DNA from: Opitutales bacterium
GTDB lineage: Bacteria > Verrucomicrobiota > Verrucomicrobiae > Opitutales > CAG-312
Length of the DNA: 5,173 bases
Assembly (NCBI GenBank): GCA_017623955.1
Contig: JAGAOA010000230.1
Coordinates: 1-5,173 of the forward strand
Reading direction: 5' to 3'
In this document: piece by piece, positions 1 through 5,173 of the stretch
Layout of the letters: every line of letters starts with the position of its first letter
Position numbering within the stretch: position 1 is the first letter of the stretch
The notes under the pieces: model-generated
Told to the model about the DNA's origin: nothing
The model's input: the letters and a program-made list of their open reading frames with translations, nothing else
Database searches by the model: none
Position numbers and translations under genes: made by a program

Positions 1-968
1 AAACTTGGAGGATTACGCAAACCACCACTCATAAAACCATAATTAGTACCACCATGGAACATATAACAAGCAACATGAGCACCTCGAGCCAAAATTGCAT
101 CTAATTCTTCCGACATTTCTTGAATATTGCGAACAGTGCGTGGGTTACCCAAACGCAAGCCTTGACCTACCCACCATTCACTAATCATCTGAGGCATGTT
201 AGGTTGAGTTTGCTCCATTATATCGATACCTTTTTCCAAATCCCAACCGCACATTAAAGTACGCCATACACCTTTAGGACCAATTGCATTTATACGAACA
301 TCTGAATCACCATCAGCTGTGTAGATTATACCTTTAAAACCTGTATTCAACACTATCTCTCGCAAAGCGTCCAAATAAGCCATCTCCTTCCCCCACGAAG
401 CGTATCCATTCTCGATTTGAATAGCTACGATAGGACCACCGTTATTGCAAAAATATGGTTCAGCTTCTTTGAGAATACGCTTATAATATGCGCGAACCTT
501 TGCCATATACGCTGGATTATTGCTACGAATTTTCATATTTGGAATAGTCAACAACCAAGCTGGCAAACCACCAAAATCCCATTCAGAACAAATGTAAGGA
601 CCAGGGCGAAGCATAACTTTGATATCCATTTCTTGACAAAGTTTCAAGAATGCCCCCATGTCAAAACGACCTTCAAAATTAAAATTACCTTCAATTGGCT
701 CGTGCGAATTCCATGGACAATATGTTGAAACTGTATTCAACCCACATGCACGAAGCTTTTCAAGGCGGTCACGCCAATACTCAGGTTGAACACGAAAATA
801 ATGAATTTCTCCAGTTAAAAGCCAATATGGCTTACCATCAACAAAAACGCCCTTACTATTTACTTCTGCTGTTCCTTTTGCAGAATTTTCCTTTTTTGCA
901 GACTGACAACCACAAAGCATTGTCAATACAAGAAAAGAAGCAAAGCAAATCTTCATAATTTTACTCAT
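1..968 (-). CDS. GH35 beta-galactosidase-family lipoprotein, N-terminal part (C-terminus off window)
   Basis: This gene encodes the first 322 residues of a glycoside hydrolase family 35 protein; the rest lies beyond base 1. A short hydrophobic signal with a lipobox-like LCGC (Cys21) predicts a lipoprotein exported across the inner membrane. Family landmarks appear in order: GEIHYFRVQPEYWRDRL (about 51-67), CPWNSHEP (about 83-90), LRPGPYICSEWDFGGLPAWL (about 116-135), GGPIVAIQIEN (about 177-187), SEWW with the expected nucleophile Glu264, and MFHGGTNYGF near the end. The family acid/base glutamate, normally in NEY, is Gly188 here (codon 405-407), so activity is uncertain. The ATG at 966-968 is chosen because AAAGGA lies 6 bases upstream; an in-frame ATG four codons later is possible. 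It lies 32 bases after the transporter stop, so the two are probably co-transcribed. Family assignment is secure. Galactoside specificity is inferred from the family. Confidence 0.93.
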   Translation of the reverse strand, partial: MSKIMKICFASFLVLTMLCGCQSAKKENSAKGTAEVNSKGVFVDGKPYWLLTGEIHYFRVQPEYWRDRLEKLRACGLNTVSTYCPWNSHEPIEGNFNFEGRFDMGAFLKLCQEMDIKVMLRPGPYICSEWDFGGLPAWLLTIPNMKIRSNNPAYMAKVRAYYKRILKEAEPYFCNNGGPIVAIQIENGYASWGKEMAYLDALREIVLNTGFKGIIYTADGDSDVRINAIGPKGVWRTLMCGWDLEKGIDIMEQTQPNMPQMISEWWVGQGLRLGNPRTVRNIQEMSEELDAILARGAHVACYMFHGGTNYGFMSGGLRNPPS

Positions 969-974
969 ATTTTA

Positions 975-980
975 TCCTTT
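975..980 (-). promoter_or_regulatory. Ribosome binding site of the GH35 gene
   Basis: The minus strand reads AAAGGA, ending 6 bases before the ATG at 968, inside an A-rich tract. It supports the ATG at 966-968 over the in-frame ATG at 954-956. Confidence 0.6.
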
Positions 981-1000
981 TTTTTAGTTGTTAGAAAATT

Positions 1001-2287
1001 TTAAGACTCTACATAGTCGCGTTTAAAGAAGCATCTAATTATAATAAAAAGCACAACTACATTGATAACACAAAATATACTCAACGACGATATTCCAGCC
1101 GTCAAACTAAACGCCTCACGAATAAAACCTAGTATTGTAGATGATGTTGACCCGATAATAAAACCTCCGCAAATCATCAAGCCCATCCCCGAAGCTCTAT
1201 AACGAGCTGGCACCACATCTAATACCGATGCGAATATACACGAATCGCAAATCCCTTTAAAAATTCCATATAACAATAAGCTAGCTTTACACATCGACAA
1301 CGTATCAGTATTTGCCGACATAAACAAAAATGGCGCTATCATAAAAAATCCAAATAAATTGAGCGAAAACCGAATAGATTTTATCTTAGCAAAAAGTTTG
1401 TCGCAGATGCGACTTCCAATCATAACCCCCACAAAAGCACCGCAATACACCCAAATTACAACATTAAAATTTGCCGATGTCAAATTACCAGAAAAGAAAG
1501 TTTCTGCCATATATGTTGGCATCCACGTTTTAAAACCGACATCTATATATACCAAAAAACCAAAAACTATCGCTAATAACAATGCAGATGTGCGAGAAAA
1601 TACAACTTTAAATGCTTCAAAAAATGTAGCCTTTTGTTCGCCGTCTGCGGTTGCTTGTTGTTTTGCATCTTTCATAAAGAAAGCCAAACAGAAAGCCCAA
1701 ACAATACCTATTGCTCCAAAAATATAAAATGGCAAACGCCATCCTGCTACTTGCTCGCCCATTATCCCACTTAAAAGTTCTGGCATTTGAACAGTTTTTA
1801 AATCTGCCAAGTATCCAGCTACACAACTACATATTACAATTCCTGCATACTGTGCAGTCTGCAATATAGACAGTGCCGTTGAACGTGTTTGATTGTGAGT
1901 TTGCCCTAACAATGAACTTGAGGGAGGATAATAAAAACTTTGACCAACCGCGTTTATAATACCATAGGTTAAAATCATCATACCTATTGTGGCAACTGTT
2001 CCCGAAAAGAATATCCCCGTACTAAAAACTAAAACACCAACAACTACAATACGCTTACGACTAATTACATCGCCTAAGACACCACTGAATGGCACACACA
2101 GTCCATACATTACAGTAAATAGAGTCGCTACCAAACCCATTTTTATGGAATCGACACCAAAATCGGCTTGGATATTTGGAAGTATTGCATTATAAATTTG
2201 ACGAGTACCTTGTTGCAAAAAATAAGCAACCCATAAAAAGCCTAGCAATACCCATTTATACATACTTGATTGTTGTTCGTTTTTCAT
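1001..2287 (-). CDS. MFS transporter, 12 membrane segments
   Basis: This gene encodes a 428-residue inner-membrane carrier of the major facilitator superfamily, the usual length for a 12-helix member. Hydrophobic segments fall at about 10-30, 50-68, 79-98, 100-120, 138-158, 184-205, 233-255, 275-295, 305-325, 335-360, 368-390 and 395-418. A charged central loop (about 206-232, rich in K, D, E and Q) separates the two halves. The loop between helices 2 and 3 carries MFS motif A (GVLGDVISRKR, residues 69-79). The GWRLPF stretch before helix 6 recalls the anion/sugar-phosphate-type carriers (GlpT, ExuT), but that is a weak resemblance. The substrate is unknown; the neighbouring GH35 and aldolase suggest a sugar or sugar acid. 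The ATG at 2285-2287 is preferred; a TTG two codons upstream (2291-2293) is also in frame, and neither has a clear Shine-Dalgarno sequence. It follows a terminator hairpin and precedes the GH35 gene by 32 bases. Confidence 0.92.
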   Translation of the reverse strand: MKNEQQSSMYKWVLLGFLWVAYFLQQGTRQIYNAILPNIQADFGVDSIKMGLVATLFTVMYGLCVPFSGVLGDVISRKRIVVVGVLVFSTGIFFSGTVATIGMMILTYGIINAVGQSFYYPPSSSLLGQTHNQTRSTALSILQTAQYAGIVICSCVAGYLADLKTVQMPELLSGIMGEQVAGWRLPFYIFGAIGIVWAFCLAFFMKDAKQQATADGEQKATFFEAFKVVFSRTSALLLAIVFGFLVYIDVGFKTWMPTYMAETFFSGNLTSANFNVVIWVYCGAFVGVMIGSRICDKLFAKIKSIRFSLNLFGFFMIAPFLFMSANTDTLSMCKASLLLYGIFKGICDSCIFASVLDVVPARYRASGMGLMICGGFIIGSTSSTILGFIREAFSLTAGISSLSIFCVINVVVLFIIIRCFFKRDYVES

Positions 2288-2317
2288 TTTCAAAAAAATA
2301 TATAGATTTCACAATTA

Positions 2318-2361
2318 GAAAATAAAACGTGTACTGTCGGGAAACATCTCGTCAGTACACG
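2318..2361 (-). terminator. Rho-independent terminator after the aldolase gene
   Basis: A perfect 9-bp inverted repeat pairs 2328-2336 (cgtgtactg) with 2353-2361 (cagtacacg) around a 16-base loop. The loop could pair a few bases further (C2338-G2351, G2339-C2350). On the minus strand the stem is followed at once by TTTTATTTTCT, a typical U-rich tail. It begins 9 bases after the aldolase stop codon, as expected for an intrinsic terminator of that gene. The stem is only moderately GC-rich, so some read-through into the transporter gene is possible. Confidence 0.7.
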
Positions 2362-2369
2362 GAAACAAA

Positions 2370-3197
2370 TTACTTACCTGCAAAGAAGCGAAGCATTTTA
2401 GATGCATATACTGCGCAATCGTCAACAACAGGGTCATTGAACAAATCAACTGCTCTGAATTTACCTTCAAGAATATCGAATTGTTTTTTTGTCGATTTCA
2501 AGAATGTATCCATAAATTCTGTTGCAATATTGATTTTTGTAATACCATTTTCTATTAACGCACGCACATCTTCAGGTGGCGTACCTGAACCTCCATGTAA
2601 AACTAATGGGGTTTCAGGCAAGGCATCAGCTATATCGCGACAACGCTTTACATCAATGCAAGGAGCAGCCTTGTAGAAACCATGAACGGTACCAACCGAA
2701 ATTGCGAGAGCATCTACTTTTGTATCGTTGAAGAAACGAACTGCATCTTCTACCGTTGTTAAAGCGTTATCATCTCCCATTGCAACGTGACCAATCTCAC
2801 CTTCGCAACTTGCCCCAACACGATGAGCATAATCAGCTGCATAAGATGTCAGTTGAACATTTTCATCGTAAGGAAGTGTTGAACCGTCTAGCATAACCGA
2901 TGACATACCAGCCGAAAGAGCATCGCGAATTTGCCAAGCTTCTGCACCATGGTCGAGTTGAATTACAACTGGTTGCGAACAACGATGAGCCATACGAACC
3001 AAGCTTGCGGCTAAATCGCAACCCTTTTCCGAACGAAACATACGTTGAAACATCTGAATAATTACAGGTAATTTTTCATTTTCAACTGCACGTATTACTC
3101 CGAGAGCACACTCGTAATTAGCTACGTTAAACGCTGCCACAGCACGCTTTTGTTTGCGTGCTTCTGGCAGAATATCTTTCAATGTTACTAAAGCCAT
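2370..3197 (-). CDS. Class II ketose-bisphosphate aldolase (KbaY/GatY/FbaA class IIB type)
   Basis: This gene encodes a 275-residue, zinc-dependent cytoplasmic aldolase. The family cleaves ketose-1,6-bisphosphates (fructose or tagatose) to glycerone phosphate plus an aldehyde (phosphate). Length fits the short class IIB group (about 285 residues) rather than the roughly 359-residue FbaA group. Visible active-site motifs are QLDHG with catalytic Asp82 and zinc ligand His83, VMLDGS (Asp104), EGEIG (Glu134), GTVHGFYK with zinc ligand His172, LHGGSG with zinc ligand His201, and the phosphate-binding KINIATE at about 221-227. All expected metal and phosphate residues are present, so it should be active. 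The NIATE form resembles tagatose-type aldolases, but substrate cannot be assigned from this. The ATG lies 13 bases after the Fe-S protein stop, with no good Shine-Dalgarno sequence, suggesting translational coupling. A terminator follows closely. Confidence 0.94.
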   Translation of the reverse strand: MALVTLKDILPEARKQKRAVAAFNVANYECALGVIRAVENEKLPVIIQMFQRMFRSEKGCDLAASLVRMAHRCSQPVVIQLDHGAEAWQIRDALSAGMSSVMLDGSTLPYDENVQLTSYAADYAHRVGASCEGEIGHVAMGDDNALTTVEDAVRFFNDTKVDALAISVGTVHGFYKAAPCIDVKRCRDIADALPETPLVLHGGSGTPPEDVRALIENGITKINIATEFMDTFLKSTKKQFDILEGKFRAVDLFNDPVVDDCAVYASKMLRFFAGK

Positions 3198-3210
3198 AAG
3201 TCGTCAGCAA

Positions 3211-4293
3211 TTATAAACACGAAGCTGCAAGTTCAGTAAGTGTTGAAACTTTTAGCTTTGTATTTTTTGAAAGTTGAAGTTTTGAATATGGAGATGCTAC
3301 TACTATGACATCGTTCTTTACGTCAACAGCACGAGCTTCAACATACTTAGCCATTTTCTTTACAAGTTCTGGACGAATTACATTCATAACAACTGCACCT
3401 TCTCCACAAGTGTAAGATTCTTCGTTGTTCGTACCGAATGTGAAATCGATTGCTTCATCGAGAATATCAGTTGTAAATCCAGCTGGACTTACAGCCTTGA
3501 GCTGTTTGAGCAATTCTCTTGGGAACTTGAGATTATCGTTATAATTCTTGAGATAATCGCTTTCAAGGTAGTATAATTCGCCTGCTTTCTTAGCAAACTT
3601 AATCTTCAACGATACCACAAATTCGCTAACATGCATAACTGCTGGTTTTACTTTCAAACCTAATTCTTTTGTATCGTTTACAAGAGCATCGTAAACGTAT
3701 GGGCTTGAAACTACAACCTTTTTTGCACCAGAATTATTGATTGTCTCTACGAAAGTTGTAAGCTTTTCAGATGCTTCAGTAGCATATCCAAGAACTTTCA
3801 AAGCTTTGCCGCATTCACCTGCAGTTGCTGTTGCATACTTTACCTTAGCTTTCTTTGCAATCTTATCGAAAGCTTTTGCCTCTGTTGCCACTGACGCAGT
3901 ATCGCTATCAATGTAATAGAGGACATCGCCTTTTCCTGAGATTTTTGGAGATGCGTCTGTTGCAACAAGTTTTTTTGCAAGTTTAGCAACTTCTTCTGGA
4001 ACCAAACCAGCTTCAACGATATCGCGACGAGCTGCCAAAACAATACCATTTTCATCCCACTTATTCACACAGTGATAACGACATGCAGCCGACATATCTG
4101 ATGAATAAATGGTATCAATAAAATCAGCATTGCCGAGCTTAGATTTATCGAGCATAACACCCCAAATCATCGAGCTACGAACACGTGGAGTATCGGCTTC
4201 GCGGAACGTTACATTTGCAACACCAGAAAGGTGACGGCACATAAAGCAAAAACGACACTTTTTGATATCTTCTTCAAATTTATCTATATTCAT
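3211..4293 (-). CDS. Iron-sulfur oxidoreductase subunit, GlcF/GlpC/HdrD-like, with one retained [4Fe-4S] ligand set
   Basis: This 360-residue protein is the likely electron-transfer partner of the FAD oxidase encoded just upstream, as in glycolate-oxidase and anaerobic glycerol-3-phosphate dehydrogenase systems. The N-terminus has CRFCFMC (Cys13, 16, 19), and ACRYHC supplies Cys71 and Cys75. Aligned on the usual two-cluster ferredoxin pattern, Cys13, 16, 19 and 75 form one full cluster set. The other set keeps only Cys71, with Ser23, Ser65 and Ser68 at the remaining positions. The C-terminal half resembles the CCG (HdrD) domain: ECGKAL (Cys161), SSPYVYDAL (about 196-204, where SCP is usual), VMHVSEFV (about 219-226) and TCGEGAV (Cys296, where CCG is usual). 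These motifs have lost one cysteine each. No membrane segments are seen. The start is well supported by a strong Shine-Dalgarno sequence. The reaction and final electron acceptor are not evident. Confidence 0.85.
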   Translation of the reverse strand: MNIDKFEEDIKKCRFCFMCRHLSGVANVTFREADTPRVRSSMIWGVMLDKSKLGNADFIDTIYSSDMSAACRYHCVNKWDENGIVLAARRDIVEAGLVPEEVAKLAKKLVATDASPKISGKGDVLYYIDSDTASVATEAKAFDKIAKKAKVKYATATAGECGKALKVLGYATEASEKLTTFVETINNSGAKKVVVSSPYVYDALVNDTKELGLKVKPAVMHVSEFVVSLKIKFAKKAGELYYLESDYLKNYNDNLKFPRELLKQLKAVSPAGFTTDILDEAIDFTFGTNNEESYTCGEGAVVMNVIRPELVKKMAKYVEARAVDVKNDVIVVASPYSKLQLSKNTKLKVSTLTELAASCL

Positions 4294-4303
4294 GATTGAT
4301 AAA

Positions 4304-4310
4304 CTCCTTT
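4304..4310 (-). promoter_or_regulatory. Strong ribosome binding site of the Fe-S protein gene
   Basis: The minus strand reads AAAGGAG, within AGAAAGGAG, an excellent match to the 16S rRNA tail, 10 bases before the ATG at 4293. It sits in the 24-base gap after the oxidase stop codon. It is the best Shine-Dalgarno sequence in the window and implies efficient, independent initiation. Confidence 0.7.
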
Positions 4311-4317
4311 CTCGTTA

Positions 4318-5173
4318 TTAGAGTCCCATTTTGCCTGGGTTCATAATGTGGTTAGGGTCAAGAGACTTCTTGATACCTTCTAGAATTGGGAAACTTGTAC
4401 CATACAAATCTTTCATATAGCGACCAAGTTTCAATCCTACGCCATGGTGTTCGTTGATAACACCGCCATTTTTAATAGCTTCGCGGATTGCTGCATCCCA
4501 AACCGCATTGTAGAGTGCAGCCGCCTCGCGTGGATCTTGAGGAACATCTTTACCTTCAAAAATAAAGCGAGCATAAAGCATGCAACCCCATTCATACCAG
4601 TGCGAAAAGTGTCCAATGAAGCGAGCCTTAGGGAACTTTTCATTTACAACTTTTTTCATTGCCCAATAAACTTTCTCAATATGAGCAAAGTCTGCAACTG
4701 TATCGAGAGTTCCGAATGCTTGTGGCAAATGGAACATATATCCTGGATAGAAGAACTTGTACTTGTTTTTCCACCAGAGATCGCCACCCTTGCTACCGAG
4801 GTCTGTTCCTTTATACTTACCTTCCATAATTTCGCGAGCATACTTCATTTGCAATTCAACGATTTCTTTTTTACCGTCGAAACCGAATACCAAATATGCA
4901 CCTGAACCAATATCCATACTGAAAACTTTTTTAACGTGAGTTAAAGTTTCAGTTTCGTCATACAAGCGAACTGCACATGGTTGCAAACGACTACGCATCA
5001 AATCTGCTCCAGCTTACATTGCAGTGTGAAAGTCTTTGAACAAATATGCACGGAATTGACGCTCTTCTGGTTTTGGATGAATTTTCAATGTTACCTTTGT
5101 AATAACGCCTAATGTACCTTCACTACCCAAGAACATCATTGTCAAATCTGGACCAGATGCGTGACGTGGAATT
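4318..5173 (-). pseudogene. FAD-linked oxidase (GlcD/AGPS-like), C-terminal part, interrupted by an in-frame TAA
   Basis: The frame runs off the window edge at 5173, so the N-terminal FAD-binding part is missing. From the edge, 52 codons read as the end of the FAD-binding domain (SGPDLTMMFLGSEGTLGVIT, then HPKPEER). TAA follows at 5014-5016, then AGADLM and 226 more codons from the ATG at 4998 to the stop at 4318. The downstream part is a normal FAD-oxidase C-terminal domain: RLYDETET, GHFSHWYEWGC, VINEHHGVGLKLGR (the histidine motif near the flavin) and the closing SLDPNHIMNPGKMGL. The family oxidises 2-hydroxy acids or related alcohols and passes electrons to a partner, here probably the Fe-S protein 24 bases downstream. 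Both sides of the stop are well conserved and in one frame, so a single nonsense change (for example GAA to TAA) fits. Recent pseudogene, sequencing error and a split gene all remain possible. Confidence 0.8.
5007..5010 (-). promoter_or_regulatory. Possible re-initiation ribosome binding site after the premature stop
   Basis: The minus strand reads GGAG 8 bases before the in-frame ATG at 4996-4998, only 15 bases past the premature TAA. This could let ribosomes restart and make the C-terminal domain as a separate 226-residue polypeptide. GGAG may equally be ordinary coding sequence (a Gly codon plus the next base), so this is tentative. Confidence 0.3.

Noticed and set aside
417..958. Two plus-strand open frames opposite the GH35 gene
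   Set aside because: They lie on the complementary strand of a continuous, strongly conserved GH35 frame and show no family features of their own.
1359..1727. Plus-strand open frame opposite the transporter gene
   Set aside because: It is the complement of a clear MFS frame, and its composition is what an antisense reading of hydrophobic helices gives.
2291..2293. TTG start giving the transporter two extra residues
   Set aside because: An ATG lies two codons downstream and no ribosome binding site favours the TTG.
2288..2317. Possible promoter for the transporter in the AT-rich gap
   Set aside because: TATATATT and TTTG-like strings occur, but they do not form a -33/-7 or -35/-10 pair at proper spacing and lie too close to the ATG.
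4444..4905. Plus-strand open frame of about 153 codons opposite the FAD oxidase
   Set aside because: The minus strand here encodes conserved oxidase motifs. The opposite frame shows no recognisable domain and no ribosome binding site.
5014..5016. TAA read as a sense codon (code change) or selenocysteine-type recoding
   Set aside because: TAA ends four other genes here at sensible family lengths, and selenocysteine uses TGA, so a simple nonsense change or error is more likely.

Overview
The window is AT-rich, compact and fully coding on the minus strand. It holds five genes in a row, read from high to low coordinates, and both end genes run off the window. The inferred host is a Gram-negative-type bacterium that degrades glycans, perhaps a gut or rumen Bacteroidota or a similar phylum. 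This rests on a lipoprotein beta-galactosidase-family enzyme, AT-rich third positions and TAA stops throughout. One strong Shine-Dalgarno sequence is less typical of Bacteroidota, so I do not fix the phylum.

Layout in transcription order: (1) 5173-4318, the C-terminal part of an FAD-linked oxidase (GlcD / alkylglycerone-phosphate-synthase-like). It carries an in-frame TAA at 5014-5016 in otherwise well-conserved sequence. (2) 4293-3211, an iron-sulfur partner protein of the GlcF/GlpC/HdrD type. It keeps one complete [4Fe-4S] ligand set, while three cysteines of the second set are serines. (3) 3197-2370, a class II ketose-bisphosphate aldolase, followed directly by a hairpin terminator. (4) 2287-1001, a 12-helix MFS transporter. 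(5) 968-1, the N-terminal two thirds of the catalytic domain of a GH35 lipoprotein, whose expected acid/base glutamate is a glycine.

The genes read as one catabolic locus. The surface or periplasmic GH35 would act on a galactoside, the MFS protein would import the product, the FAD/Fe-S pair would oxidise a hydroxy substrate, and the aldolase would split a phosphorylated ketose into C3 units. The actual substrate cannot be read from the sequence. The terminator after the aldolase suggests that oxidase/Fe-S/aldolase and transporter/GH35 are two transcription units, or one unit with attenuated read-through.

The most notable signals are three losses of key residues in one short locus: the nonsense codon in the oxidase, the serine-for-cysteine pattern in the Fe-S protein, and the missing acid/base in the GH35. 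No RNA genes, CRISPR arrays, insertion sequences or long repeats were seen. No intergenic gap exceeds about 85 bases.
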